A DNA stretch of 64,000 nt. Source: Echinometra lucunter. Its lineage: Eukaryota; Echinodermata; Echinoidea; Camarodonta; Echinometridae. The stretch spans positions 11,440,123-11,504,122 of the forward strand of contig CM057162.1 in assembly GCA_029962745.1 (NCBI GenBank), written 5' to 3'. Positions 47,101 to 64,000 of this stretch are shown in pieces (position 1 is the stretch's first letter; the number at the start of each line of letters is the position of its first letter). A program made the position numbers and the translations under genes. The notes under the pieces are model-generated. The model saw only the letters and a program-made list of their open reading frames with translations, was not told the DNA's origin and searched no databases.

Positions 47101-48229
47101 CAGTTAAACGTAAAAGTTGTTGTCTCTATATTTAATTTAATCGTTATTAACTACCGGCACAATCAACAGTGCGTATTCGCGAATCACACACCACTTCTAT
47201 ACAGCACAGTTTGAGTCTAGCAGGTCTTCATCAAATGGACGCAGAATGATTGATTCATGATAATATTTTCATTTTTCGTTTAGCCTAAATACTGAATTAA
47301 TATCTTACTTTTCCAAAATATCGGCGATTAGTGCAAACTTGGCGACAAACGATCCTTGAAAAAATAAGTGATGAGAAGATCACCTCCAACAATCAATGTC
47401 TTTCAAAAAGCTATTTATGACATCATCAAAACATTTTCAAAAGGAATTTGCATTACTCCTAGAGACAACTGAAAAACAAGAAGGTCGTCTGCTCGAGCTT
47501 GAATAATCAATTGCTGCTAAAGGCCAAGAGATCAACCATCTCAGATTCGCTGAAAGCGGAACAATAATCGTCACAGATCAGTGCTCTGATTTTTTTTCAT
47601 TTTGAATGATATTTTTTTATGTTCTCTCAAATCAAATACATATTATACAAATCATTCATAACAAAAATTTTACTTATTCTTCATATAACAGGATTATGCA
47701 TTGATACTTTGATTTAACATAAATTACAATAATATAAACAAGAAAAAGAAAATGCATTTTCATAATCTATTTACAGGCACTTTCATCAAAAATAGTACCT
47801 GAGAGAAATTTTTGTCTGTTTTCCCATCCCTCCCCCCAAAAGATCCTTTTGTTAATGTTTTGTATTTGATTTCATTCAGCATACATTACATTACAATCAA
47901 TATAAATAATACAAATCTTAACTTCATAATACAATTGATGAATTAAATATATAATCACAAATCAAATAATCCCTGGAATGAAATCACAATAATTCTCTTA
48001 ACACATCACCCCATACACCCCACACCCTACAAACCCCCTCACACACACGCCCACACGCACTCACACCCACACACACGTACACACGCTCAAACATACACTA
48101 GCATATTCGCAGCCGTTCCAGAGTAGTGGTTTTTTTTTCTTAACAACCCAAAATAGCCTGATGCGGATCCAAACGATCAAGAGCGATACTCGAGTGAAAA
48201 TTGAGAAGACAATGACGTGTACTCTTACC

Positions 48230-49216
48230 TTTAACCAAAATGATTTTATTATCAGAACGTCAGTCTGGATTTAGATCACTCCATTTCACCACCGCATTAC
48301 TTACAATCCTTTTGATTAATATGAAGTCGGGTCAGATTACTGGAGCAATCTTAGGAAAACCTTCAATTTTATTCCACATGAATGATAAACTAATTATATT
48401 TTACGGCATAAGTAACAAGTTGCATGGTTAAATCAACATATCTATCATACCTATCGCTCTAAATACAACATTTATAACTCCTTCAAAAAAGAGCGGTCAG
48501 AATATGTACACATTCATATCGTTTGGCCCACACTAAAGATTTATTTGTCAAACTCAATGTACTTACTATATATAATATTAGTGACTGTCAATGTGCAATT
48601 CTGATATTTAAACAGGAAAAAAATATTCTTCACAATTCGATAGCATGTATGATCAAGAAAAACTCAAATTTACATAACTACAATACAAGAAATAAGGATA
48701 AGTATCACTTGTACCCTGCAACCAAAAATTCTGCCCTTCATTCTTTTAGGCATTGTACGCCAGTAGTATGGAACAGTCTACCATCTGAAATTTGGTCTTG
48801 TAAAACCCTTAATCTTTTTAAACAAAATCTTGAAAAAACATTTGCTGACAGCTTGATCTTTTAAATGATTTTATGTCTATATTCATTTAACTGCATTGTC
48901 TAGGGTTTGTACGGGATCTATCCTTTGTTTCTTGTATATTTCCTTTTTAATACCGTTGCATCTGGTCTTATTTTGATATGTTTATACCAGTGTTTTCAAC
49001 GTCTGGGTAGCCTACTCGACAGGCCATCCGGCTTTCTTTGCTATACCCCAATTCCCAATCAATTATTATTACTCTGTAAATTTTGCTATGCAATTACTCA
49101 ATTTGATCTAATGTCCTTTTTTCCTTCTTCTTCTTTGTATTTAATGTATATGTATTCAATCAGTGCTATTTTATATGGAATTTGGAATAAAAACTTGAAC
49201 TTGAACTTGAACTTGA
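48230..49216 (+). pseudogene. Decayed LINE with internal deletion and (TTGAAC)n tail
   Basis: LSERQSGFRSLHFTTALL (about 48243-48296) is the usual reverse-transcriptase start; after a deletion and frameshifts come AHTKDLFVKLNVLTIYNI and YNTRNKDKYHLYP..VVWNSLPSEI (48523-48864), the usual ORF2 C-terminus. The element ends in four 'aacttg' units (about 49193-49215), a tail type known in CR1/L2-like LINEs. Confidence 0.8.
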
Positions 49217-49355
49217 CATAGTTAAATCCTACTAGATAGGTAGACAACATTGTGTTACTGTAGATAATCACTGCAGTGAATACTTGACATAGTTAAATCC
49301 TACTAGTTGGGTAGACAACATCGTGTTACTGTAGATAATCACTGCAGTGAATACT
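49214..49355 (+). repeat. 71-bp tandem duplication at a LINE boundary
   Basis: 'cttgacatagttaaatcc..' to '..cactgcagtgaata' occurs twice in a row with four or five differences, directly between the tail of one LINE and the reverse-transcriptase sequence of the next. Confidence 0.85.
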
Positions 49356-50400
49356 CAACTGATATATCCGGGTTACCACAAGGGTCAATCCTGGGCCCCT
49401 TAATTATTTGTATTTTGTTGTATGACATTTGTTATCTAAAGTAATAATATTCCAAGATGTCACTCCATGCTCACGATACTGTCATTTTAAATAGCTCTTG
49501 TAATTTTTCTGAAGTTTAAGAAAATTTGCAAAATGACTTTAATTTAATCTGCAAATGGTTTTAATATATTATATGCTAACGCAGAAAGCCATGCTTATAT
49601 TAATGGAGGTAGTTTTTTTGTTACCTCTATGGTTATATCGTATAGGATCATAGGGAAAGTTGGAGAACAACCGTTTATCAATTTAATTAAATGGGACTAA
49701 TTTACAGTGTGTCGAAACTATAAAATGCCTAGGAGTCACGCTTGACTCGCAAATGACGTGATCTGAACATAATACAAGTACAAAAAATGTTTCTTTCTGT
49801 TGGTATTCGTGGCATCAATCACCTAACTAAACTCTAGTAAAACTCTATAATAATTAATAATAATTTTGCCTTAATTTTACCAGATATCGACTATTGTTGC
49901 ACTGCTTTTGGAAAATGCTTAAAGACAAATTTATCGAAGCTACAAAAGTTACCAAATAAATATGCGACATTAATTTTGAATAAGGGCTACGACGTTAATT
50001 TTTGGCTTCGTGCAAGTTTAAATTGGCAATCGGTCGAGTAAACGATTAAAATATCATTACTGTTTGTTAATTTTCAAAATCTTAAGTGCTATGGCCCCAA
50101 CTATATTTTAAAATCACCAATCAATCATAGCATCTTCAACCCCTGTATCCGGTATTCTCTACTTGGCATTCCATACCCCAAAACTGAATTTTGAAAAACG
50201 GCAAGTTTCATATGAAGCAAGCTCCTTGCATAATAAACTCCCTTTCTCAGCTCAATCACCCAAACCAATTGAAACACTTCGGATGACAATGGCCAAGCAT
50301 TCACTGCAGAAGAATCTTTGTTCTCTTATTCATTTGTTATTTCTATAATGTTGTATTTTGTATTCTGTGACGTATTTCGATGTTAATATTTTACGAATGT
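49355..50400 (+). pseudogene. Second decayed LINE reverse transcriptase
   Basis: ISGLPQGSILGPL (about 49368-49405), a damaged (F)ADDTVI-like motif (AHDTVI, about 49470), KCLGVTLDS (about 49720) and a C-terminal segment FHTPKLNFEKRQVSYEASS (50165-50225). Frames shift several times. The catalytic Asp pair is lost in this copy (HD). Confidence 0.75.
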
Positions 50401-51008
50401 TATATGTTTTCTTGTAAGGTACTGGGTTGGTTGGGGTTTGGTATGCTGCATGCTTATCAAGTCATCCTAGAGGGCGAATTAGGATAGCAGTTAATAATTT
50501 TACTGAAAGTGCCTACCTCTGTATTAAATGAAACTTTAATAAATAAATATCGATCTGAGGACAAAATAAGTTTTTCTTACCGGAGTTCTTTGTGTGATTT
50601 GTTGTATAGAAAGATGAGATGTCGTTTCAACACTTTTTATGCTTACCCAGCATTTTTCTCTATCCAAAGTTAATTTAGATTCCCAGTTCCAAATAATTCA
50701 CTTCACCCATTTATGTTGCCGACTCATACATACTTTTGAGTGTTATCCCGAGTAACTTACATGTGTAAGGATTTTGAGGATATATATTCTGAGCAGTCGA
50801 ACACAGTCGTGGTATGTGGGGGTTGGATAAGGCAAACTGTGAATAAGATTATAACAGAACATATTGATAACTCACACTGAAAAGCAGAATATTATGGATT
50901 TAATTAGAGGGGAATATTTTGAGATTTATTTTGTGAAAATGATGGCGCGATCTACGCTTGTGAGTGGGTGGGGCGAGTGGGTGTGTGCAGTGTGTGTACG
51001 CGCGCATG

Positions 51009-51160
51009 TGGGGTGCCGTAGTCGAATGGTTTAAGGCGCTTGAATGGAGACGCGAATGTCCGGGGTTCGATCCCCGGCACGGCACTTATGCGCTTGAGCA
51101 AGGCATTTTACCTACATTGCTGTCTTATCGTATTTCAAATAAAGTGATGTGCTATATGCA
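51009..51160 (+). mobile_element. tRNA-derived SINE, family B, copy 2
   Basis: Head 'gtgccgtagtcgaatggttt', B box 'ggggttcgatcccc', 3' acceptor-like 'cacggcac' (pairs with 'gtgccgt' over 7 bp) and body 'ttatgcgcttgagcaaggca'. The gagcaaggca motif is common just after tRNA heads in animal SINEs. Same family as 40590-40702. Confidence 0.75.
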
Positions 51161-52146
51161 TATTGATACCAACGTGTGCATATGTTGTTGTCTAAAAAAA
51201 AATGTGAGGGTGTGTGTGTGTGTGCGTGTGAAGGAGGGAGGGGACAGGGGTTGTGGGTGCTGGGAGGCCAGTTCAATGTTATGCAGTAATACGATGTATA
51301 TTGTTTCCCTGATTAATGGGGAGAGGCTACATACTTTTATGAGAAGGTTGCATTCAGTACTTCATAGTTTTTAATTTCATTTGTTCATTAATATACTCTA
51401 TCTCCTAAGGGCTGAAATTCTTGCAAAATTCGCTGTTCATGGAGTTTTGATTAGATGCAGTGTCAAAGTATAAAGTAAATGCGAAGTAAAAATGATATCA
51501 CAGTTTAACTTTACAAGCGCTTTTGATTTATTCTCTTCAGGTGAAAGTCAGTACAAAAGGGCATGTATGTTTGCAGTATAAAAAAAACCAAAATGGATTA
51601 CCAAACTTACGCTCTACGACATTATTTCTAATTTAGAAAGGAGTGTTGTGCCTTCAAACGGTACATTGATCATTTTGATGGCAGCAATTCATGAACAGTT
51701 CATTAGCAGCATTGTTTAGAGAATGGCAGAAAATTATGTTTTTGGTTAGCCTTTAATCACGGCGGCAAGGATTGCAGTAGCAGTGGTTTTGAGACCTTAG
51801 AGAGGGAAACACGACTAACATCTCCGATTTTTATTCAAGGAATGCATCTTCACCTCTGAATTTGATATACCCTAAACGCGTAACCCGCGTTATATTACGT
51901 GCCGGATGATGAAAAAAGTATCCCTTTTACGCGTTTTCATGTACGCCGATGTACAAGCCTCAATGAGACGTACCCCCCCCCCCCCCCGCCCCCGATAGGT
52001 GAAACAATCAACATCATGACACCAGCATCATCATCTGTATTTCTCTAGCCCTCATCCACATTCTCTTCCATTATGAACTATTTTCCTTCTTCTTACTAAG
52101 CATCTGTCACTAGGCGCACTGGAAGGGTTCAGCTTTTTCTCTCTTT

Positions 52147-52177
<31 letters not shown>

Positions 52178-52505
52178 GGGGGTGGCTGGACTTTGGGTGT
52201 GACACTCTTCTCAGGGCCCATCTCGAACGTTCCATACCGGTATACACACCTATCCCCCGAACAAGCATAAATTATTTATATTAGTTATTCATACATACTT
52301 GTTGATATTTTAAGAGTGCGAGGTACATTTTTAGCCCCCTCCCCCCCCCCCCCCCCAAAAAAAAAAGTGAAAAAAACCCCCCAAAAAACACTTTGCATCC
52401 CGCATCGGTACTGAAACATTTTGTTCACCACTGGTAGCATGCTAGAACAATGCAATCGGAGGATTTCGAATGGGCTATCACGAGGCTTACGGGCTCATTT
52501 TTCGC

Positions 52506-53242
52506 GGGGGGGGGGGGGGGTGACACCTTATGCTCGAATATCAACTCTTCAGTTTAAAAATTTGTGCACGCGAGCGAAAAAAAAATTTCTATAAACATTT
52601 CGATAGAAAAAAAAATGTACAGAAATCACATGATCAGGTACCTCGCTCCCCGAATATGTGCATTTCAGCTCACTGACCAAATTGTGAGGAAATTAGGACA
52701 CCTCGGTGACACACAATATGAGGATACTCGGAGAAAGTATTCGAGCGGGATTCTTGAAATTTGACATGTTTAGAGCACTAGATAGCTTAGATACATCGGT
52801 CATGTCGGTATAGTTGTAGATCATTAGATCTGTTTGTCTCGTGGGAAGAGGTGGCAATATTGATTTATCCCACCCCATACACAGGGAAGCATCTACCCGC
52901 GAGGGGGGGGGGGGGGGTGACACCTTATGCACGAATATCAACTCTTCAGTTTAAAAAATGTAAAGAAATTACATGATCAGGTACCTCGCTCCCCGAATAT
53001 GTGCATTTCAGCTCACTGACCAAATTATGAGGAAATCTAGGACACCTCGGTGCCACAATATGAGGATACTCGGAGAAAGTATTCGAGCGGGATTCTTGAA
53101 ATTTTACATGTTTAGAGCACTAGATAGCTTAAATACATAGGTCATGTCGGTATAGTAGTAGATCATTAGATCTGTTTGTCTCGTGGGAAGAGGTGGCAAT
53201 ATTGATTTATCCCATCCCATACACAGGGAAGCATCTACCCGC
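52506..53242 (+). repeat. ~340-400-bp tandem duplication with each unit starting at a poly-G run
   Basis: Unit 1 (52506-52902) and unit 2 (52903-53242) both begin G15, then 'tgacaccttatgc', and run through 'atgatcaggtacctcgctcc', 'gagaaagtattcgagcggga' and 'cacagggaagcatctacccg'. The copies differ by few substitutions; unit 1 has an extra ~50-base A-rich insert near its start. Confidence 0.9.
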
Positions 53243-55839
53243 CCTTACTCGACTTCTAGTGCCTCTGGTAGTAGACAGGGTGTATTTAATATCAAGGAAC
53301 ACCGCTTCTATTAAATTGGGAGGGAACGTAGCAACCGCGAGAGAAAATTTACTATTTTATTGTTGGATATTGGGATGTTAAAGCACTAAATAACTTATCC
53401 ATTATGATAAAGAAAAATTATTGTGACGGGGCGGGAATAAGCCCATACCCAGTGGTGGATATTCAGTTATATTATAATAATATTTTAGGGAGGGGGTTAT
53501 CTAAGCAAGGGTTTACAAAATATAAAGGCAAATTAAATCACGATCAAATCACCTTGATCATGCATTTAGGATAATAGGTTTCTAATCTGAGAAAGAAATA
53601 AAGAAGTTATAAAATTGATATCAAAACATAGTTTAGACATTCAAAGTGACAGAATTACAATATAAATCACACACGTCAAGACAAACTACTGTTTTCTAGT
53701 TCTTTCATTAATTTACATTTCACTGTACAATCAATTTTTCCCACAAACATTTAAAGTAACATTTATACATCAATACAAAAAACAAAATTCTTCAAAAATT
53801 ATGTAGAATTTTCAAAAACTACTTCCAGAATAAAAACAGATATCCTTCATTTTTTTTAAAATTTAGTCCCAAAACTGAATGAAATTTTCAACATACAAAT
53901 TTATACATATCAAATACATATTCTGAGAATTAAACACAAATATTACAGGAAAATTTGAGAAAAACATTCAAAGAATGAACATGTTATGAACTTACAATAA
54001 CACAGAGTAAATTTAAAAGCACACATTTTCAAAAATCATTCAAAAGAATCATAATGCTTTTATGCAGATGTTGAAGAGTAATTCATAAATATAGTAGCCT
54101 CATAAATTCTCTGCCCGCCCCAAGAAACAGAACAATCCTGACATACCTAAGAATAAATCAAAAGAATGTCACTTGTAGGCATTATAGAATTATCAAGCAT
54201 TAAAGAAGAAAGAAAAAACTAAAGATAAATAATACATGTATGACGTTATCAGAAGGTGCACATCAAATAAGCCCCAGCAACATTTGCTCTAGGCTACTAT
54301 ATTTTAGGATTAGGGTTGAAGTTGGAATTTGGTAGAATTGTAAGATAAACTTAACAAATAATAACACATTTTTAATGTGAAGGATAATTTTTACCGACAA
54401 TTCCATTGAGATTATGGGAAATACAGTCACAATTTGTTGAAACAAGAGGAAAAACTTTTGGCATTCCATATGGCTGTTCATAGTTAACCCATAGAAGTAC
54501 AGAGCTTCCTTGAGGTCAAAATTAATCATCTTCAATCCTCAAATTGGCAACATTTTTTTTTTCACTCTTACATAGTTTGAAAAAAACTAAATATGGATAT
54601 AACATGAACCAAAATGAATTATAATTGTAAAATTGAATTTTTTTTGTGCTAATTTGAACATGGAAAGAGTGATTATATAATATTCACTGCGTTGCCAATT
54701 TAGAGAGTTTAATGATTAGTTACAATTAAATTGCTCTAATTCGAGAACACCACACTCTACTTTATTGAAAATGGACTCAAATTTTTCAGTGAATTTTCTC
54801 TTTCTGCTCATGTGTAATGCCCAGCATTCTGGACCAACAGATACTGCAAAAGCTGGGTCAAGACATTTTTCAAGTCATAATGAGTAACACTGCACACAGC
54901 TTTGTGAAACACCCCCCCCCCCCCCCAGGTATCGACAGAGCCTGTGTCACAGAGGAAATTGTAAACAAACTATTTTGCAGTAAAACCATTTAATGATATG
55001 ATTACCTCGTAATACCAGGGCCCTATTTCAACTGACCCACCTTCATTAGCATAAGCAACAACACCAACAAACGACACCAAAGAATAACAAGTGATAAACA
55101 CTAAATCATCAAAAATGTTGAAACATAACGCAAAATATGATATAAGGCTGGAAAGGGATTTTCTTTTTTTTTCATGAATTAAGTTATGTGAGCACTGTTA
55201 CAGGGTAATGTCACTTATCACAAATTAATAATGAGACTTCATACAGAATATTAATTCGTCTAAGTAGTATCATTTCCCAACATTTTAAGTAGGTCATATG
55301 CATAACCATTTCCATTCCTGATGGTTTCATGATCCGTTTGTTCACACAACGTGAAACTATAAAAGAAATAAATTTGCAACAAACTGACATGTGTTCTTGC
55401 ATACACTTCTAAAATGTTTATCCCACAGTTAGCTTAGCGAAAGTCGTTAATAAGTTAAATAAAATGACAAAGAGATACAGTATATATTTTAGTTCATGAA
55501 AGTCAAAAACCCTTGCAATATGTGAGCATGTTTTAGGCTGTCCTTTCAGAATAAGACATTCTCATTCTACTACACCGGTTCACATATGGTGGTGTAAACC
55601 TGAAGCTATTACAATCAATCGAACTGAATAGTTAGAAATAGAATTCTTTAATTATTTCAATCAATGATAAAACTCCCTCAACGGTATCTCTTATTCACAA
55701 ACATGTTTCACTAGCAAACATTCTAATCCATTAATGTTTGTTTATCTGTTCAAATATTGACAGGTAGGATAGAAATTCCTCTCCAGTGTCACCGTCCTGA
55801 TCGGGGCATTGCCCTGTGACTTTTTGGTTAGAATCTACT

Positions 55840-56570
55840 CTCAAAATGTCCATTTTCTAACACAGAATCATTTTTACCAGTTCTCATATAACTCACAGGT
55901 CAGGAACCACTCTCAAAACATACCTTGCTGGCTGCCTCAAATGGAATTGCCCTTTACCAGTTCATGTATGACTTGTACATTAGGAACTACTTCCAAACAT
56001 CCCTCTTTGCAAATACAGAAATTTCCAACACCAGTTCACATTCGACTTGCATGGTTTAACTTCTCCCAAAATTCGGAATTGCTCCAAACCAGACTTCCAG
56101 TTCACATATATGCTTAAGCTTTACTCCCAATACAGAATCACTGTATGCCAGTTTTTACACAACTTGTAGTCTTGAACCATTGCTTGAACTGCCCCTCTTC
56201 CATAATAAGTGAATTCCCCTGTACCAGTTCACATACGACTCATAGGTCAGGAACTCCTTCCAAAATATCCCTCTTCGTGGTAAGGAATCTCACTTTTCTT
56301 GTATATGGAATCACCCTATTCCTGTTCACATATGACTTTAAGGTTAAAAACTACTCTCAAACCATCCCTTTTTCCTAATACAGCATTGCCCTAAAGATGG
56401 TTCATACATGACATCTGACAGGTTAAAACTACATTGTATTCTCAAAATTTCCTCTCTTCAGAGTATGGAATTGCCCTATGCCAGCTTATATGACTAGCTC
56501 ATATGACTTGTAGGCAAGAACCATTGCTCAACATGTCCCTTTTTTTGCAATGGTACCCTCTATAACATTT
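55840..56570. repeat. Decayed tandem repeat (~75-95-bp unit) at the 3' flank of KAT7
   Basis: 'accagttcacatatgact' followed by 'cataggtcaggaactac', 'tctcaaaacatccctctt' and 'atggaattgcccta' recurs about eight times with heavy divergence. The coding end of KAT7 (56761-56800) shares 'atggagttgccctataccggttcgcatatg'-type text in the same order, so the array reaches into the gene's last codons. Confidence 0.75.
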
Positions 56571-56605
56571 CATGTGTGGGTGGGGTCCATGCAAGGGGAA
56601 TGATC
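56560..56605 (-). pseudogene. Decayed copy of the end of the last KAT7 exon
   Basis: Reading the minus strand, 'cttgcatggaccccacccac' followed by 'acatga' mirrors the true 'ttgaaatggaccccgcccat' plus 'atgcgaac' about 200 bases upstream in the gene. In the copy the peptide would read AWTPPTHEML then stop. It sits at the edge of the satellite 55840-56570. Confidence 0.6.
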
Positions 56606-56779
56606 AGATGAAAGAGTCTTTTCAAAGCATGAGTTTGAGATAGAAAGCTCTAATTTTTTGTGTGCTTACGACAGAAAACGAGAGAAGATCATCTGACCAC
56701 AGAAGCTTTGGTATAAAACTTCAAGTCACATTATCAAACAACATCTATAAATTTCCCACTTTCTGATTATGGAGTTGCC

Positions 56780-63939
<7,160 letters not shown>

Positions 63940-64000
63940 CTGGATCAAGAACATAGAAAGCAGAGAAATATGAAGGAAGCTTCATGCATTGTAGTGGCAC

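Larger units (their letters stand above)
47101..56779. other. Gene-poor interval between the convergent receptor-like and KAT7 genes
   Basis: Contains two LINE remnants (about 48230-49216 and 49355-50400), a SINE (51009-51160), the duplicated 52506-53242 block, an AT-rich stretch with no recognised feature (about 53440-55780) and a decayed satellite (55840-56570). I searched the + strand for glutamate-receptor ligand-binding and pore segments and saw none. The part next to 56780 should include the KAT7 3' UTR; a minus-strand AATAAA at 54761-54766 is one possible end. Confidence 0.6.

Noticed and set aside
50964..51374. A 136-codon + strand gene
   Set aside because: It overlaps the SINE at 51009-51160 and a TG repeat; no family resemblance.
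53440..55780. Further receptor exons or a separate gene in the AT-rich stretch
   Set aside because: No open stretch here matches glutamate-receptor ligand-binding or pore segments, and none has paired splice sites in a consistent phase.

Overview
The window is animal nuclear DNA. Genes are split into short exons with GT..AG introns, AT-rich introns are full of mobile-element remnants, and there is no operon-like layout. The protein families (a divergent dynein heavy chain, an ionotropic glutamate receptor N-terminal domain and a MYST acetyltransferase), the many short inverted-repeat elements and tRNA-derived SINEs, and frequent poly-G tracts suggest a marine invertebrate deuterostome. A sea urchin or other echinoderm is my best guess; this is an inference, not a match to a known genome.

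Layout. (1) 63-30119, + strand: the 3' part of a dynein-heavy-chain-like gene, probably DNHD1. I resolve 23 exons whose phases all agree (6207 nt, 2068 residues plus stop). They cover the end of the stalk, AAA5 with a long acidic insert, AAA6, the dynein C-terminal domain and a roughly 500-residue disordered Ser/Arg/Glu tail. The 5' part of the gene lies left of the window. (2) 30120-33336: 3' UTR and an intergenic region with repeats. (3) 33337-47068, + strand: eight phase-consistent exons encoding a signal peptide plus a glutamate-receptor amino-terminal domain. The frame closes with a hydrophobic tail and a stop, and I see no ligand-binding or channel exons downstream. (4) 47069-56779: gene-poor, with two decayed non-LTR retrotransposons, a SINE, a poly-G-bounded tandem duplication and a decayed satellite. 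(5) 56780-63939, - strand: nine exons (539 residues plus stop) of a KAT7/HBO1-type MYST histone acetyltransferase, convergent with the receptor gene; its N-terminal exons lie right of the window.

The three genes have no evident shared pathway: a ciliary/flagellar motor-related protein, a cell-surface or secreted receptor-like protein and a chromatin enzyme. The most unusual features are the receptor that seems to end after its amino-terminal domain, and a recurring pattern of decayed copies of exon edges ('exon ghosts') in introns and flanks of both large genes. In one case an array repeats a KAT7 splice acceptor together with the first 30-40 bases of its exon.
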